DNA from: Tetrapisispora phaffii CBS 4417
Taxonomy: Eukaryota > Ascomycota > Saccharomycetes > Saccharomycetales > Saccharomycetaceae
Direction of reading: 5' to 3'
NCBI RefSeq assembly: GCF_000236905.1
Contig: NC_016535.1
Coordinates: 330,524 to 394,523, forward strand
Length of the DNA: 64,000 nucleotides
Under the pieces are notes generated by a model, which saw only the letters and a list, made by a program, of their open reading frames with translations, searched no databases and had not been told where the DNA came from. The position numbers and the translations under genes were made by a program. Positions 41,970 through 52,228 of the stretch are shown here, piece after piece. The first letter of the stretch is position 1. Every line of letters begins with the position of its first letter.

Positions 41970-42723
41970 GATTGAACTTTATTCTTCCTCTTCCCAGAGT
42001 TGTATGACACTTTCCCTAATTTTAGGTGCGGCTTGTATTATAAGTTATTCTTCGATATACTTATGAATATATTTTGAATTGCTGATAGTATCAGTAACAA
42101 AAATAATTTAACTCTAATATTTTAACTATTGCAAACTTATATTCTGATAATTCAAAATTGTGATCGTTAAGTAGATATTTTAGTCACCATGAGACATTTT
42201 TAGTATTACAATCGGTAAACCCTCACAATGGGGGGAGGTTGGTATATTATCATACCGACGCGGGCGAACCTTTGTCTGAGCTGTCTGATTTAACTATCCC
42301 ACTTGGAACAGCAACATCTGTTTAACAAGTATTACGATTCTAAACCTCTTCGATTAAGTATAAAATAAGTTAGAGATTTATCTATATTATTAATGCTTCG
42401 GTAATAGATAAATTAAATATATATATAATAATATATAAATAAATTTATATATCTATTTTATAAGTTCTTCTGGAAGTATACGCGTTCGAATCCCTCGAAA
42501 GACCTGTTATAAACGTCTATAAAAAGAAAGATGCAACAATATGTTTATTAATACCTTCAAAATAGTGTTCTACTTCATGAACCATGATTAAAATTAAGTG
42601 GTATGTGAGTTGTTTAATATTATCAGTTGTGTTTGCTTTTTCTTTGTTGGAATAATTACAATATCCTCGTTCGTAATAAGTAAAAGTGATTTTAATGTTA
42701 CGTTGTTCTTAATCCTTTGAAAT
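41970..42723. other. YTP1 upstream region and KEX2 3' flank
   Basis: 754 bases. It contains a patch of higher G+C near 42230-42300, a nearly pure A/T stretch near 42400-42460 and a tRNA B-box-like sequence at 42484-42494 without a complete tRNA. No protein gene seen. Confidence 0.45.
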
Positions 42724-45123
42724 TTATTTATTGTTTGAACTATGTGGTGAAAGTTTTGTAATATCATTGGATTCAGATAATTGTTCGTCGATGCCTTGAA
42801 CATTTGTAGTTAATGGCACAGCATCTTCATCTGATAAATCAAAATCAAAAGTATCATCAATTACAAAATCATCTCCACCATTGATGCTTTCAGATGTTTC
42901 ATCAAAATCTGAATCGCTGTCAATAATATCAAATTCGTAAGTTTCAGCACGAGATCTTCTAATTCTTCTCTTTGAGTTCAAAAAGAAAAAATAGTAAAGT
43001 GCTAATAAAACACAACCGAAAGAAAATATAGATAAAAAGTAATGCATGAAATCTTTCGGAGAATCCAACTTGTTTGGAGTATTTAGATCAGCTTCTAAAT
43101 CAGAATCTATTGCATCATTTGTTTCACTCGGTATCAAAGTTGACGAAGTCGTGTGGGAAATAGATGCTATTGTAGAGCTTGATGTAGATAAGAGACTTGA
43201 TGTGATAGAGGAAGATGGAAGTACATCTTTACTTGGTGTAGAAGTGCTTGATACCGTAGTACTTGATTGTATGATAGATGTTGTAGAAGAAGTGCGTAAC
43301 TCCTCTAATTCTTTATCATTTCCAAATACAAATTTAGTTGCTTTCTCTGGATTTATACTTTCTCCAAAAATCTTTAATCTCCAATTATGAAATTTAATTT
43401 CATTCTCTTCTTTTACGGTCCTCACTCTCAGTTTCCACTTACCAACTCCTTCCTCTCCCCAGTGGGCAACAGACATGAATGTCCAATTGATAAATCCGTC
43501 CGAAGAGACGTCTAGGGAACGTTGCACACCTAAGTTAGATATCATCCCTGAAGGTGAAATTAAATCAATGACAACGGCACCTCTTCTAGTAGCTTCTATG
43601 TCTACAGTAACAGTAATATGTTCTACTCTTTTTAAATTTGCATTTGTCAAATCTTTCTTTGTGATTGTAATTTCATGTTCTAGAACTTTATCGATAGAAT
43701 TACTTGTCAATTCCGGGCGGGCAGTTTTATGGTAATACCAACTTTGAGGCTTAACATTTTTCCAAGTCTTAGCTAATTCAACAATGGCAAAACTATCAAT
43801 TTTACCATACCCATATCTATGAGAATATCTTTTATTTAATGCACCGTTTCTCCATTCAGCATCTGGATTTGGAACTTCAACGGATGATAAAATTGAAAGG
43901 TATTGTACATCTCTCCAAGTTAATTCAGGGTTTGCTTCTAAAACTAGGGCATAAATACCTGCCGCCAATGGTGCTGCTGCTGAGGTACCACCGTGTCTAT
44001 CTGAACATTGACTTTTAATATCTGTCGAGTGGATGTATTCACCTGAACCAGAAGAATATGTCACAGCAAGTACAGCCGAGCAACTTTCGGAGTATGGAGG
44101 ATGTAAGCCCTTATGATCGATTGCACCAATTGTAATGGAATATATAGAGTTTGTGTAACCATCATAATTACAATTATCTCCATAATGTCCACCATTCCCA
44201 CTAGCAAAAACGTAAATAGAACCTTTTTCGTTTCTGCCTTCTTGGGTACCCTTAATCATAGCTTTTTTAACTAGATCAGATGGTCCTTGTAAATGTTTGC
44301 CATCATCTGGTGGTCCCCATGAACAAGAAAAGATATCATTGATATCCAGACCATACATTAACGATGCAGCTTCATCTTCAGCAGTGATTTGACCTGATAG
44401 AATTCTTATACCTGCAACTTTGGCACCGTATGCGACACCTAAGCCACAATACTCGTTTTTAACTGCAGCAATTTCACCAGCACATCGTGTTCCATGGTAA
44501 TCATCAATTAGCTTTGGTGTTGGTAATTTTTTATTTTCGTTGAAATCCCAAGAACCTTCTTCGCAAAAATTATCCTTTAAATCTTCACTATTATGATCCA
44601 GACCATCATCGACAATGGCTGCAACAACTCCCTTTCCTGTAATACCACTAAACCACACACCAGATACGTTTACATCGTTACCTGGAAAACTTGGATTAAT
44701 CAAATGCCATTGCTTTGAAAACAATGGGTCTTTAATGCCAAGTTTATTAGCAGCCTCCTGTAATGGTAATAAGCTTGAGTCGATAGGAGGAACAGGAATG
44801 GGTTGTCTTTTTTGTAAAGTTATTGGAGGAAGGTCATGAAAGGAAGAAACACCCTCTAATGAAGAGAGATCTTCTCTTTTTTGAATTGGACTTGATAATG
44901 TGTTATATTTCTTTGAGAAAACATAATGGTTTTCTAAACCTCGCACATTATGTTCAAATTTCCAGTTAGAATGAAGTTTCAAAAGATCATCTGCACTAAG
45001 GTGACTTTCTATTGCAAAATATTGGTTTATATTATGATTCTTCTCTGGTACCTTTTCAGAAATGGCAGACTTGAATATAAATAAAAATATCAGTATAAAT
45101 AATACATTAATTTGATGAAACAT
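42724..45123 (-). CDS. KEX2: KEX2, Golgi proprotein convertase
   Basis: 799 residues from the Met at 45123, against 814 in S. cerevisiae Kex2 (YNL238W). It has a signal peptide (1-22), then a propeptide ending at LQKR (K105-R106). The subtilisin-like domain has the catalytic set D172 (VDDGLD), H210 (DYHGTRC), N310 (ASGNGG) and S381 (GGTSAAAP), offset by three or four residues from S. cerevisiae. A P-domain, a Ser/Thr-rich stalk, one membrane segment (about 665-690) and an acidic tail with the tyrosine TGN-retrieval signal YEFDII follow. Kex2 cleaves after Lys-Arg in the trans-Golgi, maturing alpha-factor and other secreted precursors. The Met at 45189 would place 22 polar residues before the signal peptide, so I reject it. 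Confidence 0.97.
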   Translation of the reverse strand: MFHQINVLFILIFLFIFKSAISEKVPEKNHNINQYFAIESHLSADDLLKLHSNWKFEHNVRGLENHYVFSKKYNTLSSPIQKREDLSSLEGVSSFHDLPPITLQKRQPIPVPPIDSSLLPLQEAANKLGIKDPLFSKQWHLINPSFPGNDVNVSGVWFSGITGKGVVAAIVDDGLDHNSEDLKDNFCEEGSWDFNENKKLPTPKLIDDYHGTRCAGEIAAVKNEYCGLGVAYGAKVAGIRILSGQITAEDEAASLMYGLDINDIFSCSWGPPDDGKHLQGPSDLVKKAMIKGTQEGRNEKGSIYVFASGNGGHYGDNCNYDGYTNSIYSITIGAIDHKGLHPPYSESCSAVLAVTYSSGSGEYIHSTDIKSQCSDRHGGTSAAAPLAAGIYALVLEANPELTWRDVQYLSILSSVEVPNPDAEWRNGALNKRYSHRYGYGKIDSFAIVELAKTWKNVKPQSWYYHKTARPELTSNSIDKVLEHEITITKKDLTNANLKRVEHITVTVDIEATRRGAVVIDLISPSGMISNLGVQRSLDVSSDGFINWTFMSVAHWGEEGVGKWKLRVRTVKEENEIKFHNWRLKIFGESINPEKATKFVFGNDKELEELRTSSTTSIIQSSTTVSSTSTPSKDVLPSSSITSSLLSTSSSTIASISHTTSSTLIPSETNDAIDSDLEADLNTPNKLDSPKDFMHYFLSIFSFGCVLLALYYFFFLNSKRRIRRSRAETYEFDIIDSDSDFDETSESINGGDDFVIDDTFDFDLSDEDAVPLTTNVQGIDEQLSESNDITKLSPHSSNNK

Positions 45124-45837
45124 GTTGAGATGTGAAGAAGAACTGATTCTATCAGACTGTCCTAAATGTTTGTGTGGATAATTTTTCAAATAATATTAAC
45201 TCAAATAATTTTCTTGATAAATAAGTTATAGTAATTGAATGATGCAAATAATTGGTTTTATTGAGGAAAAAGGAAGAAAAAAATGATTGCCTGTACTTTC
45301 TAACTATAACATAGAAACATGCAACCAAAAACTTCGATAGAAAAGATTGTAATTCAAACGAGTTTTTTTGTAGTTCACCAAATGAATAAATAAGATATAG
45401 TAATACCCATAATGATATTCAATGATTAATTTAATAAAATAATAATGACATATTTTAAATATAATAACATAAAGTCTTCAATTGAATAGTATGAAACAAA
45501 AGCTGTAATTCATTTTTCAGCATTTAAGAAATCAATTACGGTAACAATAACATTGCAGATTTAACACGTGACACTTTACTAGAGATGTGTACAAGTCTAT
45601 CTCATAGAAGGACATGTCATAGCAACGACAACAATAGTAATACATTGAAGATGGCATCATTACGATGTATGCTTTTGGATTCTACATTGGAATTACTTTG
45701 TTGTTTTCTTGATGATAGATTCTAATTATTTTATTAGAAGAAGAGGACTATAAAATATATACAAAATATCCTTTATAACTACTGGTGGGAGAAGGATAAA
45801 TAAAGCAACATCCTGTTATCTAAAGTCAACACGGAAA
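45124..45837. promoter_or_regulatory. KEX2 upstream region and LAP3 3' flank
   Basis: 714 bases, A+T-rich. It contains CACGTGAC at 45565-45572, which read on the minus strand (the KEX2 direction) is GTCACGTG, the Cbf1 consensus. No gene seen. Confidence 0.45.
45565..45572 (-). promoter_or_regulatory. Cbf1-type E-box (GTCACGTG)
   Basis: Exact RTCACRTG match on the minus strand, about 442 bases upstream of KEX2. I checked for a neighbouring centromere CDEIII and found none, so it is a promoter-type site if functional. Confidence 0.35.
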
Positions 45838-47280
45838 TCAATTTGCCAAGGCACCCATTGGATCCCAGATTGGGAGAACAATTGGGTTTTCGTCCTTCTT
45901 AATGAATTTTTCCATTAAATCTTTTGGTAATTCATCAATGTCGACAACAATTTGGAATGCGTATTCTTCGAAGTACTTTTGAGTCATGACATATAAACCA
46001 TCGTTACCAGAATCTTTACCCCATGAGTTCTCAACACGGTAGCGGATTGGTTTCCCAGTGGTATCATCTACGTGTGCGCCGGTAATTAGCATGGCATGAG
46101 TCATTAAACTTTCACCATATTTGATACGAGAGGACTTGGATTGGTGTAAATCATACCCGATTGATTTGTAGTCCCATAATTCGACATCCATAACGCCGAA
46201 CTTCTTATGCATGAACTTTGGAGTGTGAGAACCAAAAAAAACAGGTCTTTGATTTTGTAATCTTTGAACGACTAAATTGGATAAAATTTCATTATCAACA
46301 TTTAAGTAATAAACACTCTCGCCACCGATGACATTACCTAAACGGTTAATTTTGATTATTCTTCCATATGGATGTCTTGGATCATTGATTAGTGAAACTG
46401 GTTTTGAACAATCTATCTTACAATACTTGGATGCAAATTCCTTTGGTGTCGTCTCCAATGTATGGATTTTCTTGTCCTTATCTAAATATGACCATGTAAA
46501 GGATTCATCTGGTTTGACTGGTGGCATATCCATGAATAAAGTCATCAATTTGAATATCTCTCTTTGGAATTTAGTTCTTAGTTCAGAGATATCATTACCT
46601 TTCTTTAGTTCTTCTCTTAAAACTTCAGCAAATTCCCTTAGCTTTGTAGTTAATATGGAATTCCATTTTGAGGAAGCAACGGTGGATAGCGGTAAGTCGT
46701 TGTAAAGGTCTTTTGGGATCAAACCATATTTTGCAACTAAATTGACAAACATGCTATACTGACCACCATCTTGAGTTGGGGCAGATAGTAGATATTGAAC
46801 TAAACGGGAGTCGACATCTTCTTCGTAAGTGTCAATAACTTGATCTAGGAAGTAGTTAGCTTTCTCTAATTTATCGTAAAAAAATAAATAAGCTTGAGAC
46901 AATTCGAATTCTTTCAATTTCAATTCTTCGATGACATTATATCTCAGTTCATTAGTGGCGGCAAATAACCAACATCTACCAGATGAACGTTGATTTGTTA
47001 TTGGAGTGGATTCATTATTGACAGCAGTGTTGAAGATTCTTAAATCTTGTTTCAATAGACGAGTCTTATTCAATAAAGCATCATCAGCATTCACATTCTT
47101 CAAAACTGTAGAAGCTAATCTGTGATTCAAATCTTTGCTATTATCACTATCCCACTCGCTAATCTTGGAAATCTCGATAGAAGATGACATATTCACTTTG
47201 TGTAATTTAGAGGGAAAAATTCTGTTGCGGTGAAACACTGTTTGAAAGACCCTGTTCTTCTTCACAATGGCTGTATACAT
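45838..47280 (-). CDS. LAP3: LAP3/BLH1, bleomycin hydrolase (cysteine aminopeptidase)
   Basis: 480 residues from the Met at 47280, against 483 in S. cerevisiae Lap3 (YNL239W). It is a papain-fold C1B peptidase with the active-site Cys in [12 protein letters not shown] (C103 here), His in [10 protein letters not shown] and Asn in [10 protein letters not shown]. It forms hexameric rings with self-compartmentalised aminopeptidase activity, hydrolyses homocysteine thiolactone and binds DNA in yeast. Three in-frame Mets exist: 47334, 47280 and 47190. The last gives MSSSIEIS, the usual cytosolic start. The 30 residues from 47280 to it carry eight Lys/Arg/His and no acidic residue, resembling the mitochondrial-type leader also present in S. 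cerevisiae. The C-terminus ends GALAN, where S. cerevisiae has a Lys that is removed by self-processing. Confidence 0.95.
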   Translation of the reverse strand: MYTAIVKKNRVFQTVFHRNRIFPSKLHKVNMSSSIEISKISEWDSDNSKDLNHRLASTVLKNVNADDALLNKTRLLKQDLRIFNTAVNNESTPITNQRSSGRCWLFAATNELRYNVIEELKLKEFELSQAYLFFYDKLEKANYFLDQVIDTYEEDVDSRLVQYLLSAPTQDGGQYSMFVNLVAKYGLIPKDLYNDLPLSTVASSKWNSILTTKLREFAEVLREELKKGNDISELRTKFQREIFKLMTLFMDMPPVKPDESFTWSYLDKDKKIHTLETTPKEFASKYCKIDCSKPVSLINDPRHPYGRIIKINRLGNVIGGESVYYLNVDNEILSNLVVQRLQNQRPVFFGSHTPKFMHKKFGVMDVELWDYKSIGYDLHQSKSSRIKYGESLMTHAMLITGAHVDDTTGKPIRYRVENSWGKDSGNDGLYVMTQKYFEEYAFQIVVDIDELPKDLMEKFIKKDENPIVLPIWDPMGALAN

Positions 47281-47334
47281 GACAATCAGAGTGAACAATA
47301 TATGAGAGAGAAAAGACAAAGAATGAACTAACAA

Positions 47335-47883
47335 AAAAAATGTTCATATATATTGACTTTTGTCTACTTTAGCAAGAAGTGTCGTTGGTAATTGTTGCTT
47401 ATTTTCACTTTTCTTATTCACCACATTGAGTATTGCACGTTCAGCAATGTGTATCTTAGAGTAACCGAGCGAGAAAATGAGCTTAACTGGCTGAATTGAT
47501 GGGCTTCGAAGTGGATTAGTGTGATCAGTACAAAAGTTTCAAGTTTAAAGAGGTAGACTACCATTAAACCAAATACAAATAACGATAACGTGAAACAAAA
47601 ACTTTTTGAATCAGTACTATGTTTTTGACACCAAATTAGTGTTTGCATTATACTCCCACCAATCTGTGTATCAGTATTAGTAATATTTATTAGTGAAAAA
47701 TTTAACCTCATCGCGATGAAATTGTATCCATCTCTGCTCTTATATAAATATATACTTCTGAATATAAAAATAAGGTAAGACGCTGTGATCTGACTCTTTG
47801 TAGGAATTAGTTGAGTGGTGTTATAGGAAGCTTGATGCCACTGTTCATGCATCTGAGTACTATTCTGCTACGTTTATTGAAAG
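47335..47883. promoter_or_regulatory. Divergent LAP3/NAR1 promoter region
   Basis: 549 bases, A+T-rich. A 144-codon minus-strand frame covers most of it but shows no family features and would occupy the whole promoter, so I do not call it a gene. Confidence 0.45.
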
Positions 47884-49365
47884 ATGAGTGCACTTTTATC
47901 TGCAGAAGATTTGAATGATTTCATTAGTCCCAGTATGGCATGTATTAAACCCACTGAAGTGAATAAAGAGAATGACAACGTCGATGCGAACGGCGATTTG
48001 CAAGTTGGTAAAGAGAGCGAGCTGGAGAAGGTGTCCATCACGTTGCAGGACTGCCTGGCGTGCGTGGGATGCATCACTTCCAGTGAAGAGATCCTGTTGA
48101 GCAGGCAGAGTTACAGCGTGTTCTTGGAGAACTACAAGAACGATGGAGGGCAGTTGGTGATTAGCATCTCCCCTCAATCACGGTTGTCCATGGCGAATCA
48201 TTTTGGGCTGAGCGTGATGGAGTTCGACATACGGATGTGCCAGGTGGTACGGGAGAAGTTTGCTTGTAAATATGTCGTTGGCACGCAGATTGGACGTGAG
48301 ATATCGATACGAGAGACGAACCGCGAGGTGCGGGAAGCCGTGCGCGCCGGGACGTCTTCTTCATCGCAGGTTTCGGGTCCCCGACTGTGTTCCGTGTGCC
48401 CTGGGTTTGTGCTATACTGTGAGAAGAGCAAGCCGGAGCTTGTGCCGTACCTTGTGGACATCAAGTCCCCGCAACAACTCACGGGGCAGATAATAAAGAA
48501 CACCGTTGGTGGGAAGGTGTACCACTTAAGTGTGATGCCCTGTTTCGACAAGAAGCTGGAGGCCTCGAGGCAAGACAGCGAGGGGGAGGTCGACTGCGTC
48601 ATCACCCCCAAGGAGTTTGTGAAGATGCTGGAGGAACTAGATTGCGACATGGGAAGCAACCCGGCGACGCCCGCGACGCCGACGTTTGGGCTGGACAGGG
48701 CCATCCTGGACGAGATGTCCATGCCCGGCTACCCCTGGGACGCGACCATGTCTGTGAACGCGGGATCGTCGTCCGGGGGGTTTGCGTACCAGTACGTGCT
48801 GGAATCGCAAGCGCGCCACCAGGCGATGGGCACGCGATGCGCGGTGCTGTCGACGGCGGGCAAGAACCACGACCTGCTGGAGCACCGGCTGGTGGACCTG
48901 GGGAGCGGAGCGACCCTTGCCAGCAGCAGCGAAGTGTACGGGTTCCGCAACATCCAGAACATGGTGAGGCGGCTGACGCAGGCCGCCCGGCCGCGGACGC
49001 TGCGTCTGCGGGCCCGCCAGCGGGCCAAGCAGTCCCCAGACAGCGACCCCGCGCTGCCCGCGCCGCCCGCTGCCGCCGATCCCTACGGGGCAGAGTTCAT
49101 CGAGGTGATGGCGTGCCCAAAGGGATGCATCAACGGCGGCGGGCTGCTAGACAGCAACAACACCAAGAAGATGAACGCACAACTCATCGAGCACCTCAAC
49201 CAGCGCTACCACGAAGAGCTGCTCCAGCGCCCACTGCCCCAACACGCTGGTGTCGTTGACGCTGCTACCGCCGCCGCCGTTGCCGCCAGCCACCGCTACA
49301 CGTTCCACCCCATTGAAAAGCACGACGACGGGCCGGGTGAACTCCTGGCGATGGCCAACTGGTAA
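47884..49365 (+). CDS. NAR1: NAR1, cytosolic Fe-S protein assembly factor (FeFe-hydrogenase-like)
   Basis: 493 residues against 491 in S. cerevisiae Nar1 (YNL240C). The N-terminal cluster ligands are C20 and C57-x2-C60-x2-C63. The H-cluster-type cysteines include C172 in LCSVCPGF and C411/C415 in MACPKGCINGGG. Nar1 passes Fe-S clusters from the Cfd1/Nbp35 scaffold to the CIA targeting complex in the cytosol. Base composition is extraordinary for this genome: A+T-rich at the 5' end, then rising so that 48961-49080 is 96 of 120 G+C. Third codon positions are almost all G or C there and the protein gains Ala/Arg-rich inserts (about 373-400). The reading frame and all Fe-S ligands remain intact, so it is a functional gene in an unusual compositional island. 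Confidence 0.96.
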   Translation: MSALLSAEDLNDFISPSMACIKPTEVNKENDNVDANGDLQVGKESELEKVSITLQDCLACVGCITSSEEILLSRQSYSVFLENYKNDGGQLVISISPQSRLSMANHFGLSVMEFDIRMCQVVREKFACKYVVGTQIGREISIRETNREVREAVRAGTSSSSQVSGPRLCSVCPGFVLYCEKSKPELVPYLVDIKSPQQLTGQIIKNTVGGKVYHLSVMPCFDKKLEASRQDSEGEVDCVITPKEFVKMLEELDCDMGSNPATPATPTFGLDRAILDEMSMPGYPWDATMSVNAGSSSGGFAYQYVLESQARHQAMGTRCAVLSTAGKNHDLLEHRLVDLGSGATLASSSEVYGFRNIQNMVRRLTQAARPRTLRLRARQRAKQSPDSDPALPAPPAAADPYGAEFIEVMACPKGCINGGGLLDSNNTKKMNAQLIEHLNQRYHEELLQRPLPQHAGVVDAATAAAVAASHRYTFHPIEKHDDGPGELLAMANW

Positions 49366-50059
49366 GCGCTGCGCGGCCACGAAGCGCAACACCCCCCTGT
49401 CCCCGCTTACCCTCCTCCCTGCACGCAACGCGCCCAGCCAGCGCGTTGCGGGAAATTCCCGTCAAACCGCAAGCGACAAGCGCGGCCTCGAAAGGACAAA
49501 CAACGAAAACGGACACAGACGCACAAATGCCGGGCGTGCGCTGGTGGCGGGCGTCGGGAGACTATCACAGCGGAGCATCGGTGTTTCGTCGCCAGCGCCA
49601 GCGCACAGGGGCCCGCCCCTTCCCGCCTAAACCACACTTTCCAGAAACAGTTCTGCGCGCAATCGCAGAAATAATGGAAATTGCTGTTTTCTTATTCCAT
49701 AGACGGCCGTAATAGCACGTCGTCCTGCACGCTGTGGGCATTACTCATTAAATTTCCCACCTGTTTCTTCAAAGACGTTCATATACGCAACACACATACA
49801 CAGGTCGAATGCATATAAATATAAACGCTTATGAACAGGTTGTGCTAGCAGTTTGCTTTCTCGTATTCATATTCAATTGCATGGAGTATATAAGCCTGTT
49901 GTCTTTTGCTGGTGATTTGTTTTATGTATAGCAATAACTGGAAACTTTTATTCTAACCTCTCAAGTCAACTCCCAACCCATTTCCCCTTTTTTTGGTTTT
50001 GTGAAGTTTAGTATAATCGATTACTATATAAAAAATTAAAACATAACGTATTTTCTAGA
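49366..50059. promoter_or_regulatory. NAR1 3' flank and ZWF1 upstream region
   Basis: 694 bases. The first 300 continue the G+C-rich island of NAR1 and then composition falls abruptly at about 49670-49700. Overlapping open frames here on both strands (up to 126 codons) are expected from low stop-codon density. A TATA box for ZWF1 is at 49887-49894. Confidence 0.55.
49887..49894 (+). promoter_or_regulatory. TATA box of ZWF1
   Basis: TATATAAG fits TATAWAWR, 173 bases upstream of the ZWF1 start. A second match ending 28 bases before the start is too close to act as a TATA box. Confidence 0.45.
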
Positions 50060-51574
50060 ATGGCTTGTAACAGAGAAAGATTCGAAACTGACGTCATTAT
50101 CACTGTCTTCGGTGCTTCTGGTGATTTAGCTAAGAAGAAAACTTTTCCTGCGTTGTTCGGTCTGTTTAGAGAAGGTTACTTGCACGAATCCACTAAAATT
50201 TTTGGTTTTGCAAGATCAAAATTAACTGGCAGCGAATTGAGACAAAGAATTGAGCCTCATTTGGAAAAACCAAATGGTAAGCAAGACGATGAAAAAGTCG
50301 AACAGTTTTTTAAATTGATTCAGTATCATGAAGGTGGTGCTTACGATGAGGACCAAGGCTATCTGGAGTTGCTAAAGGAATTCCAGAAAGTCGAAGCCCA
50401 AAAAAATATAACCCATCCACAAAGATTGTATTATTTGGCTTTGCCACCTTCTGTTTTCTTAAGTGTCGCTGAACAAATTAAGAAAATCTTATATACAACT
50501 GTCGGTGTGCAAAGAGTTATTGTGGAGAAGCCATTCGGTCATGATTTGGAAAGTGCAAGAGCTTTGCAGAATAGTTTGTCTCCTTTATTCACTGAAGATG
50601 AAATTTACAGAATTGACCATTATTTAGGTAAAGAGATGGTTAAAAATTTATTGCAATTGAGATTCGGTAATACTTTCTTGAACGCTTCCTGGAACAAAGA
50701 CTTCATCCAAAGTATACAAGTCACTTTCAAGGAACCATTCGGTACGGAAGGTAGAGGTGGTTACTTCGATTCCATAGGTATTGTCAGAGACGTCATGCAG
50801 AACCATTTGCTACAAATTTTGACTCTGTTGACAATGGAAAGACCTGTCTCCTTCGATCCAGAGGATGTCCGTGACGAAAAAGTTAAGGTCTTGAAGGCTA
50901 TGGCTCCAATTGATCACAATGACATCTTAATCGGTCAATATGGTAAATCTGAAGACGGCAGTAAACCGGCCTATCTGGATGACGAAACCGTTCAGCCAAA
51001 TTCTAAGTGTGTCACTTACTGTGCCATGTCATTCAAAATCGAAAATGAAAGATGGGATGGTGTTCCAGTCGTCATGAGAGCTGGTAAAGCTTTGAATGAA
51101 GCAAAGGTCGAGATCAGAATCCAATACAAACCAGCTGCTCCAGGTGTATTCAGACACATTCCAAATAATGAATTGGTTATCAGAGTCCAACCAGATGCAT
51201 CCGTTTACATGAAGATGAACGCTAAAACTCCAGGTTTATCCACCACCACTCAAGTAACAGACTTGGACTTGACCTACTCCACTAGATTCAAGGATTTCTG
51301 GATCCCGCAAGCATATGAGGTTTTGATCAGAGATGCTTTGTTAGGTGACCACTCTAACTTTGTTAGAGATGATGAATTGGAAGTCTCTTGGTCTCTATTC
51401 ACACCATTCTTAAACTACATTGAATCCCCAGATGCTCCAGCCCCAGAACTTTACCCATACGGTTCAAGAGGCCCATCAGGTTTCAAAGAATACATGATGA
51501 AACACGGCTACAAATTCCAAGATAACATAAACTACTCTTGGCCAATCATCTCTCCAGGAGAAGAAACACATTAA
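50060..51574 (+). CDS. ZWF1: ZWF1, glucose-6-phosphate dehydrogenase
   Basis: 504 residues against 505 in S. cerevisiae Zwf1 (YNL241C). The NADP-binding motif GASGDLAKK is at residues 18-26 and the active-site signature RIDHYLGKE at 184-192, with the catalytic His of that family motif intact. It makes 6-phosphogluconolactone and NADPH in the first step of the oxidative pentose phosphate pathway in the cytosol. Codon use is strongly biased to favoured codons. It follows NAR1 on the same strand as in S. cerevisiae, and is the last gene of the conserved chromosome XIV block; the next S. cerevisiae gene, ATG2, is not here. Confidence 0.98.
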   Translation: MACNRERFETDVIITVFGASGDLAKKKTFPALFGLFREGYLHESTKIFGFARSKLTGSELRQRIEPHLEKPNGKQDDEKVEQFFKLIQYHEGGAYDEDQGYLELLKEFQKVEAQKNITHPQRLYYLALPPSVFLSVAEQIKKILYTTVGVQRVIVEKPFGHDLESARALQNSLSPLFTEDEIYRIDHYLGKEMVKNLLQLRFGNTFLNASWNKDFIQSIQVTFKEPFGTEGRGGYFDSIGIVRDVMQNHLLQILTLLTMERPVSFDPEDVRDEKVKVLKAMAPIDHNDILIGQYGKSEDGSKPAYLDDETVQPNSKCVTYCAMSFKIENERWDGVPVVMRAGKALNEAKVEIRIQYKPAAPGVFRHIPNNELVIRVQPDASVYMKMNAKTPGLSTTTQVTDLDLTYSTRFKDFWIPQAYEVLIRDALLGDHSNFVRDDELEVSWSLFTPFLNYIESPDAPAPELYPYGSRGPSGFKEYMMKHGYKFQDNINYSWPIISPGEETH

Positions 51575-52228
51575 ATATAGTTGCAATGACAATGTACCAT
51601 TTTTAACCTATCTTGTATGACATCATGATCATTTATATTTTAATACTATAACCAAAAAATTTGTAAGAGTTAAATAGGAATTTGTATAATATGTAAAGAA
51701 TCCTGATAATAATAACAAGTTGATACATTTAATATATTGAAACTGCTAACAAGCTTTTCGCTAATTTCGCAAACGATTAAATTTTTACCGTTTGTTCTTA
51801 ATCTTACAAGTTTGCCGTCAAGTTATTATTTTTAATACTAAACATCAATTTTTTCCCCTATTTCAATTGAGTTGAATATTTGATTAAAAATTAAATTGGA
51901 GATAAAAGTAAACTAGTTTAATCTTTATAAATTATACTCCACCTTCTGTATCAAGACATTTTATTTTGCTGTTTAGGTTACTTTAATTATAACTTTCACA
52001 AGAATTTATTAAAGGCCAGAAAACTGCTAAAGCGAAATCCTTCAGTATCTAAAAAGTTAAATAATTTCACGATTAACATTTATTAATAGATGTATATCTG
52101 AAATATAATCAGGAAAGTCCCATTGGCACTTTACAAAGTACAGCAGATACACACTGACCTTAAAATTCACTCAAATATATAGTTAATATTGCCATTTTTT
52201 ACTTCTTACTACTACTATTATTATTAAA
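51575..52228. other. ZWF1-dehydrogenase interval, no gene seen
   Basis: 654 bases of A+T-rich DNA marking the end of the conserved block. No motif assigned. Confidence 0.4.

Noticed and set aside
45420..45580. Cbf1 site next to A+T-rich DNA as a possible centromere
   Set aside because: No CDEIII-like TTCGGAA or TTCCGAA on either side.
47418..47852. 144-codon minus-strand frame between LAP3 and NAR1
   Set aside because: It would fill the divergent promoter, has no known relatives that I recognise and shows no codon bias.
48642..49259. 205-codon plus-strand frame and several others overlapping NAR1
   Set aside because: High G+C lowers stop-codon density in all frames; the Nar1 frame with its Fe-S ligands is the real one.
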